Origin: Pukyongia sp963768085
GTDB lineage: Bacteria > Bacteroidota > Bacteroidia > Flavobacteriales > Flavobacteriaceae
DNA length: 64,000 nucleotides
NCBI GenBank assembly: GCA_963768085.1
Contig: CAVYGO010000005.1
Span: 397,224-461,223, forward strand
Direction of reading: 5' to 3'
In this document: in pieces, positions 54,666-63,117 of the stretch
How the letters are laid out: every line of letters begins with the position of its first letter
How positions within the stretch are numbered: position 1 is the stretch's first letter
The notes under the pieces: generated by a model
What the model was told of the DNA's origin: nothing
The model's input: only the letters and a program-made list of their open reading frames with translations
Databases searched by the model: none
Made by a program: the position numbers and the translations under genes

Positions 54666-55418
54666 GTGGTCCTCGGTCTCATTGGTGGTGGTGGCTCTAT
54701 ACTTACCGTTCCCGTGTTTGTCTATCTCCTTTACATTAATCCTGTAACCGCTACGGCTTACTCACTTTTCGTTGTAGGCGTTTCGGCATTGGTAGGGGCG
54801 CTTAGAAATATTCAGAAAGGACTGGTTGACTTCCGGACCGCGATCGTTTTCTCGATTCCGGCCTTTATCGCTGTTTATATCACGAGGAAATTCATTGTTC
54901 CGGCTATTCCCGAAACTTTATTCAGTATTGGTGACTACATAGTGAGCAAGAATGCTGGTATTATGGTATTTTTTGCCATCATCATGTTCATTGCCTCATT
55001 TTCCATGATACGCAGTAACGGAAAAGAAAATATCAAGTCGGGGAAGGTCCGGCTTAATTACCCGATGATCTTTATTGAGGGTTTTGTAGTAGGATTGTTA
55101 ACGGGAGTGGTGGGTGCCGGTGGTGGCTTCCTGATCATCCCAGCCCTGGTATTGCTCGCTAAATTACCCATGAAAAAGGCCGTAGCGACTTCCCTACTGA
55201 TTATCGCTATAAAGTCCCTTATTGGTTTTATCGGGGATATTGAGACCATGGCAATTGACTGGCAATTCCTACTCATATTCACGGGTATTTCTGTGATCGG
55301 TATTTTCATCGGAGTCTGGCTGAACAAATTTATCGACGGAAAAAAGCTCAAAAAAGGATTTGGATGGTTTGTCCTGTTGATGGCGCTCTACATTATGTTC
55401 AAGGAATTCGGCGGTTAA
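54666..55418 (+). CDS. TauE/SafE family sulfite/organosulfonate exporter
   Basis: At least 250 residues and about 7-8 membrane helices, with the family signature GLIGGGGSILTVPVFVYLL near the N-terminus and the repeated VVGAGGGFLIIPALVLL near the middle. Probable efflux of sulfite or similar anions. The start is uncertain: the first standard codon in frame is GTG 54666, but the conserved first helix (EVIGYIGALLIG) begins upstream, where only ATC, ATA or ATT codons are available after the stop at 54609. It probably shares the message of the Crp/Fnr gene. Confidence 0.85.
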   Translation: MVLGLIGGGGSILTVPVFVYLLYINPVTATAYSLFVVGVSALVGALRNIQKGLVDFRTAIVFSIPAFIAVYITRKFIVPAIPETLFSIGDYIVSKNAGIMVFFAIIMFIASFSMIRSNGKENIKSGKVRLNYPMIFIEGFVVGLLTGVVGAGGGFLIIPALVLLAKLPMKKAVATSLLIIAIKSLIGFIGDIETMAIDWQFLLIFTGISVIGIFIGVWLNKFIDGKKLKKGFGWFVLLMALYIMFKEFGG

Positions 55419-55425
55419 GACCTTT

Positions 55426-55469
55426 GTAACCAAAGTTACTGTACAGCTTTATTCATCTTTCTATTTTTA
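55426..55469 (+). promoter_or_regulatory. Crp/Fnr operator and promoter 2
   Basis: GTAAC-CAAA-GTTAC (55426-55439), 22 bp, TATTTTTA (55462-55469). Same geometry as site 1; in front of the MBL-rhodanese gene. Confidence 0.82.
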
Positions 55470-55498
55470 TCATTAGTTAATAATAATTTTTATTGAAT

Positions 55499-56917
55499 AT
55501 GAAAGTAGAGCAAATATATACGGGATGTCTGGCACATGCAGCCTACTACCTTGAAAGTAACGGTGAAGCGGCGATCTTTGACCCTCTGCGCGAAGTAGGA
55601 CCATACATTACCCTGGCAGAACAGGATAACGCCAGGATCAAATACGTCTTCGAAACTCATTTCCATGCCGATTTTGTAAGCGGCCACCTGGACCTTCAGA
55701 AAAAAACAGGCGCTGAAATAGTTTTCGGCCCAACAGCCAAGCCGGGATACGATGCCCTGGTTGCCGAGGATAACCAGGTCTTCGAAGTGGGCGATTACAA
55801 GGTGAAAGTACTTCACACGCCCGGGCATACCATGGAAAGTACTACCTACTTATTGATCGATGAGCACGGAAAGGAACATGGCATCATCACCGGAGATACC
55901 TTATTTATTGGAGATGTGGGAAGACCCGATCTGGCACAGCACGTCATTTCGGACCTTACCGAAGAAAAGCTTGCCGCACACTTATACGACTCCCTAAGAC
56001 ACAAGATCATGCCATTGAGTGACGACCTCATTGTGTACCCCAATCATGGAGCCGGGTCTGCCTGTGGTAAAATGATGAGTAAGGAAACTACGGATACGCT
56101 CGGGCATCAGAAAGAGGTAAATTATGCATTGCGGCCCGACATGACCAAAGATGAGTTCGTTAAAGAATTGCTTACGGGACTTACGCCACCTCCGGGATAT
56201 TTCCCTCAGAATGTACTAATGAACATTCAAGGGTATGAAAGCCTTGATACGGTTATGGATCGAGGCGCCAGGCCCTTGTCGCCAGATGCATTTGAAGCGG
56301 CGGCTAACGAGACTGGTGCTATCGTCCTGGATGTCCGCAATAGAACAGATTTCACTAACGGACACATTCCAAGATCTATTTTTATCGGCCTTGACGGAAG
56401 CTTTGCACCCTGGGCCGGAGCGTTAATTGCCGATGTTAAGCAACCCATATTGCTGGTAGCTCCTCAAGGCAGAGAAGCTGAGGTTATCACAAGGTTATCC
56501 CGGGTTGGCTTCGATAATACCTTGGGATACCTGGAAGGTGGTTTCGACGCCTGGAAAAAAGATTGCAAGGAATATGATACAGTAACTTCCATTGATGTGA
56601 ATACCTTCGAAGAGACCTGGAAAGAGAACCATGAAATACCCGTATTTGATGTTCGTAAGACGAGTGAATATAATTCAGAACATATGAAGGAAGCAATAAA
56701 TACGCCCCTGGATTATATCAATAAGTACATAGCCGAATTCCCAACAAACGAGAATCTTTACCTCTATTGTGGTGGAGGATATCGAAGTGTGATCGCTGCG
56801 TCCATTTTAAAAAGCCGTGGCAGACACAATGTAATCGATGTTGCAGGTGGGATTAAAGCGATGAAAAAATCGGAACTTCCATTGACCGATTATGTGTGCC
56901 CGACTACTATGCTATAA
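55499..56917 (+). CDS. MBL-fold hydrolase with two rhodanese domains (persulfide dioxygenase-like)
   Basis: 472 residues from ATG 55499 (MKVEQIYTG). The N-terminal metallo-beta-lactamase domain resembles ETHE1-type persulfide dioxygenases: THFHADFVSGH (H54, H56, D58, H63), HTPGHTMES, GDTLFIGDVGRPD. Two rhodanese domains follow. The first (VLDVRNRTDFTNGHI) lacks the catalytic Cys; the second has it (YLYCGGGYRS, C424). Expected role is oxidation of glutathione- or protein-persulfide to sulfite with sulfur transfer to thiols. Preceded by a Crp/Fnr site and followed by a strong terminator. Confidence 0.9.
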   Translation: MKVEQIYTGCLAHAAYYLESNGEAAIFDPLREVGPYITLAEQDNARIKYVFETHFHADFVSGHLDLQKKTGAEIVFGPTAKPGYDALVAEDNQVFEVGDYKVKVLHTPGHTMESTTYLLIDEHGKEHGIITGDTLFIGDVGRPDLAQHVISDLTEEKLAAHLYDSLRHKIMPLSDDLIVYPNHGAGSACGKMMSKETTDTLGHQKEVNYALRPDMTKDEFVKELLTGLTPPPGYFPQNVLMNIQGYESLDTVMDRGARPLSPDAFEAAANETGAIVLDVRNRTDFTNGHIPRSIFIGLDGSFAPWAGALIADVKQPILLVAPQGREAEVITRLSRVGFDNTLGYLEGGFDAWKKDCKEYDTVTSIDVNTFEETWKENHEIPVFDVRKTSEYNSEHMKEAINTPLDYINKYIAEFPTNENLYLYCGGGYRSVIAASILKSRGRHNVIDVAGGIKAMKKSELPLTDYVCPTTML

Positions 56918-56956
56918 ATTGTTTGATTTTTTGTTTCATACCACTGGGCAATGCCG

Positions 56957-56996
56957 AAAAGAGCAGGTTATGGATTCCTGCTCTTTTCTTTTTCTT
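56957..56996 (+). terminator. Intrinsic terminator after the MBL-rhodanese gene
   Basis: AAAAGAGCAGG / CCTGCTCTTTT 11-bp stem, loop TTATGGATT, then a T-rich run. The next operator begins immediately after it. Confidence 0.88.
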
Positions 56997-56998
56997 TT

Positions 56999-57042
56999 GT
57001 AACATAAGTTACTGTTTTGGTTGATTTGGCAGCGTACTTTTA
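56999..57042 (+). promoter_or_regulatory. Crp/Fnr operator and promoter 3
   Basis: GTAAC-ATAA-GTTAC (56999-57012), 22 bp, TACTTTTA (57035-57042). Drives the peroxiredoxin gene and probably the genes behind it. Confidence 0.82.
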
Positions 57043-57065
57043 TAGTGAAATTAAAGCAAGAGAAG

Positions 57066-57728
57066 ATGGAAAATATAGAAGAAAAATTAAGCTACAGTAT
57101 GCCGAGAATAGGTGATATGGCTCCCGATTTTGAAGCCATTACTACGAAAGGAAAGATAAGGCTATCAGATTACGCCAAGGACAAATGGATCGTGATGTTC
57201 TCTCACCCCGCCGATTTCACCCCGGTATGTACTACCGAAATGAGTGGCTTCGCTACACGCAAAGATGAATTTGATGCTCTAAACACCGAATTAATTGGTT
57301 TGAGCATAGACAGTATACACGCTCACCTGGCATGGGTGGACAATGTTCGAAACAATATGGGTGTCTATTTCGATTTCCCGATCATTGCAGACCTGGATAT
57401 GAAGGTTGCTAAACTTTATGGGATGTTGCAACCCAATGAGAGTGAAACTGCTGCGGTAAGGGCTGTATTCTTTATCGACCCTTCAAAGAAAATAAGATTG
57501 ATCATGTATTACCCGCTTAATGTGGGAAGAAACATGAATGAAATACTAAGAGCCCTTGAGGCCCTTCAGATTTCGGATAAACACAAAGTCGCACTGCCAC
57601 TGGACTGGAAAAAAGGAGAAAAGGTGATTGTTCCTCCACCAAAAACACTGGCAGAAATGGAAGAGCGAATTCTGGACGATTCCCTCGAGAAGATAGACTT
57701 CTACCTGGCTAAAAAGGAGCTGGTGTAG
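57066..57728 (+). CDS. 1-Cys peroxiredoxin (Prx6 type)
   Basis: 220 residues from ATG 57066. Peroxidatic Cys 55 in FSHPADFTPVCTTEM; the long C-terminal domain typical of Prx6 (LDWKKGEKVIVPPP). It is the only Cys in the protein, so it is a 1-Cys enzyme recycled by an external thiol. The 15 upstream in-frame codons after 57021 lack the family N-terminus. Located in the Crp/Fnr-site cluster; protects against peroxides formed during sulfide or thiol oxidation (inference). Confidence 0.93.
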   Translation: MENIEEKLSYSMPRIGDMAPDFEAITTKGKIRLSDYAKDKWIVMFSHPADFTPVCTTEMSGFATRKDEFDALNTELIGLSIDSIHAHLAWVDNVRNNMGVYFDFPIIADLDMKVAKLYGMLQPNESETAAVRAVFFIDPSKKIRLIMYYPLNVGRNMNEILRALEALQISDKHKVALPLDWKKGEKVIVPPPKTLAEMEERILDDSLEKIDFYLAKKELV

Positions 57729-57750
57729 AGGGGTTTTTATGTTAGGTTTT

Positions 57751-57782
57751 AATGGGGCGGCCTGAAATATGGCTGCTCCATT
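57751..57782 (+). other. Hairpin between peroxiredoxin and rhodanese genes
   Basis: AATGGGGCGGCC / GGCTGCTCCATT with two mismatches and an eight-base loop, without a clear T-run. Could be a weak terminator or an RNA-processing hairpin setting different levels of the two genes. Confidence 0.45.
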
Positions 57783-57796
57783 AATGAATTTTAAAA

Positions 57797-58153
57797 ATGA
57801 ATAATAAAATTATGTTTTTTAACACCCTTTTCAATGCATCCGGACAAACTTCCGATAGCATTACATTATTAAATACTACAGAATATAAAAAAGCAATTTC
57901 TGAAGCCAATGTTCAACTTGTGGATATCCGAACGCAAAACGAATTTCGTTCGGGGCACCTTGCGAAAGCCATCAATATCGATTTCTTTCAGCCTACGGTA
58001 TTTGCTGAAAAATTCAACAGGCTGGATAAAAGCAAACCCGTATACATCTACTGCCGATCCGGCGGGAGGAGCAGAAGTGCCGCTCAAAAACTATTAAAAA
58101 TGGGCTTTACCCAAATCTACGACCTAAAGGGTGGTTTAATGCAATGGACATAA
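57797..58153 (+). CDS. Single-domain rhodanese (sulfurtransferase)
   Basis: 118 residues. LVDIRTQNEFRSGHLAKAIN and the active-site loop YIYCRSGGRSRSAAQKL (C86), ending with YDLKGGLMQW. Transfers sulfane sulfur between thiols. It fits between a persulfide dioxygenase-like protein and a cytochrome c in this cluster. Confidence 0.9.
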   Translation: MNNKIMFFNTLFNASGQTSDSITLLNTTEYKKAISEANVQLVDIRTQNEFRSGHLAKAINIDFFQPTVFAEKFNRLDKSKPVYIYCRSGGRSRSAAQKLLKMGFTQIYDLKGGLMQWT

Positions 58154-58168
58154 TTTAAATAATATACC

Positions 58169-58789
58169 ATGAAAATATTGATATTACTTAGTGGATTGCT
58201 GTTACTATTTAGTTGTAACTCAAAACAGACCGATTCTTATATAGCCAGCTCAACAGACGTTGAAACAACGCTTACGGATCCTGAACATCCGGGCAAGGCG
58301 CTGATGGAGAAAAATTGTTATGCCTGTCATAACGCGTCTGTATCACATGAAGACCGAATTGCGCCACCTATGATTGCCGTTAAAATGCATTATCTTAGGG
58401 AGGGAACTTCCAAAGAGGAGTTTACCACTGCCTTGTTGGAATGGACCAAGGAACCCAGTGAAGACAAAGCTAAAATGTATGGAGCCGTGAAGCGATTTGG
58501 CGTGATGCCGTATCAGTCATTTCCAGAAGAAACGATCCGCCAGATCTCTGATTATATCTATGACTACGATATTGAAGAGCCTGAATGGTTTGCAGAACAC
58601 CATGGACAGGGAATGGGACAAGGCAACGGACCAGGAATGGGAGAAGGAAAGGGCCAGGGAAAGCACAGTTGCTCTGAAAATTGTTCCGGAAATTGTAAGG
58701 GAATGCACATGCAAGAAGGACAAAATAACAGGATGAGAAACGGCCAGGGCAAAGGAAAGGGTCAGGGCATGGGTAAATCCAAGGGTTAA
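58169..58789 (+). CDS. Lipoprotein c-type cytochrome with Gly-rich tail
   Basis: 206 residues. Lipobox LLLLFSC (C16), one haem motif CYACH (C50-C53-H54), Met ligand candidates in APPMIAVKMHY. After residue ~145 the sequence changes to a repetitive Gly/Gln/Met/Lys tail interrupted by a four-Cys segment (CSENCSGNC plus nearby residues), possibly a metal-binding patch. Electron acceptor role in sulfur oxidation is plausible from context only. Confidence 0.85.
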   Translation: MKILILLSGLLLLFSCNSKQTDSYIASSTDVETTLTDPEHPGKALMEKNCYACHNASVSHEDRIAPPMIAVKMHYLREGTSKEEFTTALLEWTKEPSEDKAKMYGAVKRFGVMPYQSFPEETIRQISDYIYDYDIEEPEWFAEHHGQGMGQGNGPGMGEGKGQGKHSCSENCSGNCKGMHMQEGQNNRMRNGQGKGKGQGMGKSKG

Positions 58790-58812
58790 TTTGAGAGACT
58801 AACAAGCAGCAA

Positions 58813-59394
58813 ATGCAATTTATAGAAGGGTACTGGAATCACCGATACCTCCAGGGCGAGACTGGCTGGGACATTGGTTATGTTTCCACCCCGTTGAAGG
58901 AATACTTCGATCAGCTTGAACGTAAGGATCTCAGAATCCTTATCCCCGGAGCCGGTAACTCATACGAGGCTGAGTATCTTTTTAAAAAAGGATTCTCTAA
59001 TGTTTATGTGCTGGATATTTCGGTGGTGGCACTTCAGAATTTTCAGAAAAGGGTTCCCGATTTCCCTTCAGAACAAATACTTTGTCAGGACTTTTTCGAA
59101 TTGGAAGACAGCTTCGACCTTATCATAGAACAGACCTTCTTCTGCGCACTGAATCCTTCGGAACGGCCTCGTTATATTTCAAAAATGCATTCCCTGCTTA
59201 AAGAAAACGGAAAACTGGCAGGGCTGTTATTCAATATCCCATTGCATGAAGACCGTCCCCCATTTGGAGGAAATGAGGAAGAATACCGGAACTTATTTTC
59301 AGAAAAATTCAACATTAAGGTCATGGAAACCGCCTACAATTCCATACCTGAGCGTTCCGGGAATGAACTCTTCATTAGACTTTTGAAAAAATAA
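58813..59394 (+). CDS. TPMT-like SAM-dependent methyltransferase
   Basis: 193 residues, class I methyltransferase of the thiopurine S-methyltransferase family: WNHRYLQGETGWDIG, LRILIPGAGNSYEAEYL (SAM loop), VLDISVVALQNF, EQTFFCALNP. Such enzymes methylate thiols or anions such as sulfide, selenide or tellurite. In this cluster an S-methylation detoxification role is plausible, but the substrate is not readable. Confidence 0.88.
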   Translation: MQFIEGYWNHRYLQGETGWDIGYVSTPLKEYFDQLERKDLRILIPGAGNSYEAEYLFKKGFSNVYVLDISVVALQNFQKRVPDFPSEQILCQDFFELEDSFDLIIEQTFFCALNPSERPRYISKMHSLLKENGKLAGLLFNIPLHEDRPPFGGNEEEYRNLFSEKFNIKVMETAYNSIPERSGNELFIRLLKK

Positions 59395-59521
59395 TGAAAT
59401 AAAAGCAGGTAAATGATCACCACAGTAGAATTCTTCAACCTTGTAATAACACCCATCAGAAATTAATTGGGTGACGCCCGGAGGTTTTGGACTTTTATGG
59501 CCCGTGCTTAGTGTTTATCGG

Positions 59522-60526
59522 CTAATCAAACTTCCAACCGAAACCGGTGGTAACAATATAATCCACTTGAGCTCCTTCCAAGACAGGCTTGTTATCATAG
59601 TTCAATGAGAATTCTGTCTTGATATAAAAATCCCAGAACAGGTCGTATTTCAGGTAAATATTGTAATCCATACGTATCCGTTCACTTTGAGAAAGACTTG
59701 GAAAAATATACAGTGAAGTATTAAGATCGAAATCCTTCACATTATAAATATTGAACCTGGTTGCAATCAGTAATTCGGAGGAAGTTCTGTCTGTGTTTTC
59801 ACCCAAATATTTCTCTATGTTATAACTGTACCCCGCACTCAGACCCAGATCGAGCGTACTCGTACTCTTTAATAGTTTTCCGAAACTCACACTTGGACTA
59901 ATCCTACTGGTTAATGCCTGGGCCGTATTGGATAGGAACGATATTTCCCCAAGCAGATACAAATTACCCTTAAAGAGTCGGGTGATATCTACATTTGCAT
60001 CGGTCCGCTTTGTGTCATTGGCATTATCCTGATTCTTATTTAACGTACTTATCCTACCGCTCATGAGCAAACGGTTTCCGGTATAATCTAATCTACCTGA
60101 TATTGAAAACTGATTACTATTGTTGGCTTTTGTTAAGTTGAATCCCAGATCTATAGCCGCCTCGAAGCGTTGCCAGAAGTTATCATTTACTTCCTTAAGC
60201 GCCAAAATATCGTTAAGCGAATAATATTCAATTTCACCATTTAGCAGACGAATAGACACCTGGCCGGGGCCTTCTGAACTTATTATCCCAAAACGTCTCG
60301 CCCCTCCAATAAGGATTATCACGCAACTGCGTTGCACTTTCAGCTCACTAATCTTATCGAACTCTACGAGAAAATCCTTATCGCTATAGGAAGTCTTTAT
60401 TTGCAGAACACCTTCTGTATATTTCTTTATCTCACCCACGATAATATCGTTGTTCCTGAGCATCAGCGTATCGTTCTGAGTGTAACCCAGGGTACAGATC
60501 AATAAGCAGAAAATAAAGTGTTTCAT
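59522..60526 (-). CDS. DUF481 family outer-membrane protein
   Basis: 334 residues with a short signal peptide (MKHFIFCLLICTLGYTQ). Residues 20-110 are a small beta domain (NDIIVGEIKKYTEGVLQIKT); the rest is a DUF481-type beta-barrel (FNLTKANNSNQFSISGRLDY ... SAGYSYNIEKYL), ending in a Phe-containing strand (GFGWKFD). Probably an outer-membrane barrel; role unknown. Last ordinary gene before the integron region. Confidence 0.8.
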   Translation of the reverse strand: MKHFIFCLLICTLGYTQNDTLMLRNNDIIVGEIKKYTEGVLQIKTSYSDKDFLVEFDKISELKVQRSCVIILIGGARRFGIISSEGPGQVSIRLLNGEIEYYSLNDILALKEVNDNFWQRFEAAIDLGFNLTKANNSNQFSISGRLDYTGNRLLMSGRISTLNKNQDNANDTKRTDANVDITRLFKGNLYLLGEISFLSNTAQALTSRISPSVSFGKLLKSTSTLDLGLSAGYSYNIEKYLGENTDRTSSELLIATRFNIYNVKDFDLNTSLYIFPSLSQSERIRMDYNIYLKYDLFWDFYIKTEFSLNYDNKPVLEGAQVDYIVTTGFGWKFD

Positions 60527-60604
60527 AGAGGAAACTATATATCGAAGATAATAATTAAAATCGCATCATATCATATATAAACAGGACTTAAACCTGGTTT
60601 GGTG

Positions 60605-61441
60605 TTACAAGGTATCGAGTGGACTCGTTACGTCCAGAATGGATCGTGTACTCACGTGTGTATAAATCATTGTTGTTTTAACTGAACCGTGCCCCAGTAA
60701 TTCCTGGATGATGCGTACATCGGTCCCGGCGTCCATAAGATGGGTAGCATAGGCATGCCTCAGGCTGTGGGGTGTTACGGATTTTTGTATATGTGCTTTA
60801 CGGCAGGCATCGTGGAAAACTTTCAGCAAGCTTGTTGCTGAATACATTCCTCCTTTCAACCCCTGGAACAAATAGTTTTTGGGTTGGTATGACCGATAGT
60901 ACTCTCGTAGTTGCCGAAGCAATGTTACAGATAAAGGAACCAGTCTGTCCTTGTTTCCCTTGGCATTTTTAATATGAACCACTCCCCGATCGCTATCAAT
61001 ATCTTCGACTTTCATATTTAGCAATTCGCTTCGACGAAGTCCCAGCCCATAGAGACACATGAGCATTGTTTTGTGTTTGATATTTGTAGTTACGCTTAAC
61101 ATGCGAGTGATCTCCTCTCTGGAAAGTATTTGCGGTAATCTTCTTTGTTTTCGAACCGGGTAGATATTTGAGAAATCTATCTTCCTTTGGTGCATTTCTC
61201 TTAGGTAAAGGCCCAGGGCTCCCAGCAATTGTTTATGGCTTGATCTGCTATATTTTTTCCGTTCCACCAATTTCATTGCGTGTCCTACAATTTCAGGGTT
61301 TTCGAGTTGATAAATTGGAAATTCGCCTACCTGTTGTTGAAGCATTCGCAGCATTGAAAGGTAGATATTTATAGTGTTGGGGGCGTATCTTTTTAATTCG
61401 AGGATCCTGCCGAAATCGGAAAAACTGTGCATATCGTCCAT
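60605..61441 (-). CDS. Tyrosine recombinase of an integron-like array
   Basis: 278 residues. N-terminal SAM-like DNA-binding domain (LELKRYAPNTINIYLSMLRM), catalytic domain with R136 (GLGLRRSEL), K161 (NAKGNKDRLVPL), H225-x-x-R228 (HSLRHAYATHLMDAGTD), H251 (LLGHGS) and nucleophile Y260 (MIYTHVS). The end VTSPLDTL resembles the C-terminal SPLD of integron integrases. Only ~63 residues separate K161 from the HxxR box, about 40 fewer than in IntI1 as I remember it, so the IntI-specific insertion seems absent. It is divergent from the cassettes, with attI-like sequence between. Confidence 0.85.
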   Translation of the reverse strand: MDDMHSFSDFGRILELKRYAPNTINIYLSMLRMLQQQVGEFPIYQLENPEIVGHAMKLVERKKYSRSSHKQLLGALGLYLREMHQRKIDFSNIYPVRKQRRLPQILSREEITRMLSVTTNIKHKTMLMCLYGLGLRRSELLNMKVEDIDSDRGVVHIKNAKGNKDRLVPLSVTLLRQLREYYRSYQPKNYLFQGLKGGMYSATSLLKVFHDACRKAHIQKSVTPHSLRHAYATHLMDAGTDVRIIQELLGHGSVKTTMIYTHVSTRSILDVTSPLDTL

Positions 61442-61511
61442 AGTCTTGGTTATTGAAATGTGTTAACAATTGGTACTATAACCAACCCCGGGGAGCAGAA
61501 CGACACAGCAA

Positions 61512-61556
61512 TTTACAATTTTTTTAATTTAGTACCTTTATACAAACGTTGGGGGT
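61512..61556 (+). other. attI-like junction with candidate cassette promoter
   Basis: ACAAACG^TTGGGGGT: G at 61548 followed by TTGGGGGT, the first bases of cassette 1. A TACCTTTA (-7 type, 61533-61540) lies just before it with TTTA 17 bp upstream, so the cassette promoter may sit inside attI. Confidence 0.65.
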
Positions 61557-61572
61557 AATGATAAAACACACC

Positions 61573-62416
61573 ATGAAATATCATTTTAATATTCTTCTCT
61601 GGTTATTAATCATTTTTTCTTGTCAGGAAAATTTAGATAACGATTATCCTCAATATTATCGGACATATAATCAGGTTCTAAAACTTGAAAAAGAAGAAAA
61701 CTTTCATGAAGCTTTTAAGTTATTTCAGCAAGCAGAAGCATTGGTTGATTTTGTCCCTGTTCAACACTTACTCAAAGGGCGTACTCTCGCAGTCAAGTTA
61801 AAAGATTGTGATCAGGTTTTAAATATTTCCAAAAGCTGTAAACAACGGTTTTGAATATAAAGAATTTAGTTTCCAAGATGATTTATGTTCTGACATCAAT
61901 AATTCTTCCGTAGTTGCGATAGAGTTTGATGAACAATATCGAAAATCGGTGAAATCGATGTTTCAAAGGGACCAAGTCGTCCGAAAAGGCGAACTTGACA
62001 AAGATATGTCCACGGTGGATTCGTTAAATATAGAAATGTTATTAAAGCTTATTGAAGAGAAGGGATATCCAAGTTCAAAATTAGTCGGAAGCATGGTGTC
62101 TGGTAACGCTTTTATAATTTTATTGCATTTTGATTCTGACATTGGCAATGTGAAATTAAAATCAATTATGGGGAAGGCCTTTAATGAAGGAATGATTTCC
62201 CCTGGCCAGTTCGCATGGATTATAGACAGGAGAAGAAATTGGGGTCCTCAAAAATTAGATCCCTACTATTACCAATTACCAACAGAGAAATATTTTGAGA
62301 TGAGCAAAGAAGAAATTGATATTATCGATAAGCGAAGGGATTCTATTGGACTCAAACCACTTGCTGAAATGAATATCAGAAGAACCGACAATGGTGGTAT
62401 ATCTATTCAATATTAA
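61573..62416 (+). pseudogene. Cassette 1 gene: lipoprotein with DUF6624-like domain, one frameshift
   Basis: Two frames make one ~280-residue protein. Frame 1 from ATG 61573: lipoprotein signal (LLWLLIIFSCQ) then a TPR-like stretch (FHEAFKLFQQAEALVDF), ending at 61854. The second frame is open from before 61845 (KAVNNGFEYKEFSFQDD) to 62416 and carries EEKGYPSSKLVGSMVSGNAF, LLHFDSDIG and FAWIIDRRRNWG, similar to DUF6624. Removing one A of AAAA near 61830 joins them. The ATGs at 61558 and 61573 are both possible starts. AT-rich compared with the chromosome. Confidence 0.65.
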
Positions 62417-62428
62417 TAATAAATCACT

Positions 62429-62606
62429 ACCCCCAACAAAGGCTATAAATCAACGCCAGGGTTTTAGCTAAAATCATTAACTTCATCTTCTAAATTAAAG
62501 TCGCGACTGATAAATCCGACTCCACGCCGCAGCACTTTTGGGTGTAAAAAACTACCCAAAACCGCTGTCCAAGCGCGTCGAATTTATAGCCGTGGACGTT
62601 GTAAAA
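62429..62606 (+). repeat. attC-like site 1
   Basis: R'' ACCCCCAAC (62429-62437), L'' GGCTATAAATC (62441-62451), a long middle part with an internal hairpin (TTTGGGTG..CTACCCAAA), L' GAATTTATAGCC (580-591 of 62 kb), R' GTTGTAAAA (62598-62606). R'' is the exact complement of 61548-61556, the start of cassette 1. Confidence 0.8.
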
Positions 62607-62670
62607 CATTTTGATGAAAATCCGAAGTATAACATTTAAGCCACCTGAGCCAAAACTTAAAGTTCAAAAA

Positions 62671-63113
62671 ATGGTTACAGTTTATATATCGGAAAAGCAT
62701 TCTGAAATTATAGTTGCGCCTTACTTAAAGAATCCGAATTAGGAATAAACTACGAACAACCGAATTGTGAAGTTATTGACTTGAATAGTTCGTCAGAAAA
62801 AATCGGACTGATTACAAAACAGAATTTTGATAAGTTTGATATTAAGAAAAGAGAAGTAAAACGTGGAAATAAATCGGATTGGCCAGCATTCAAAGCTAGT
62901 AAAGAAAAATCAATGCGTGGTTTTGAAGAATACTATCAACGGATTTCAATTCCCGGAATTAATGATCGTAATAGTGCTTTAAGAATAGAAACTGTTCTCA
63001 AGTTGCCAATTGAAATTGAATTGACAAGTACAATTTCAGCTCATTGTGAACCATCGGATTTAGGAAATAGAATTTTAAAAATATTTCGTTCGGAAATAAC
63101 TGAGCGGAAATAA
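62671..63113 (+). pseudogene. Cassette 2 gene: hypothetical protein, one frame interruption
   Basis: Begins at ATG 62671 (MVTVYISEKHSEIIVA) and meets a stop at ~62740. An overlapping frame continues as LLKESELGINYEQPNCEVID and runs without stop to 63113 (WPAFKASKEKSMRGFEEYYQ, IELTSTISAHCEPSDLGNRI). Together about 146 residues if a small indel near 62720 is repaired. No family recognised. The frame from TTG 62781 alone gives 110 residues. Confidence 0.55.
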
Positions 63114-63117
63114 AAAC

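Noticed and set aside
60605..61441. XerC/XerD housekeeping recombinase or prophage integrase
   Set aside because: No phage genes nearby and no dif-like site seen. The divergent attI-like junction and cassettes fit an integron better, although an Xer origin is likely.
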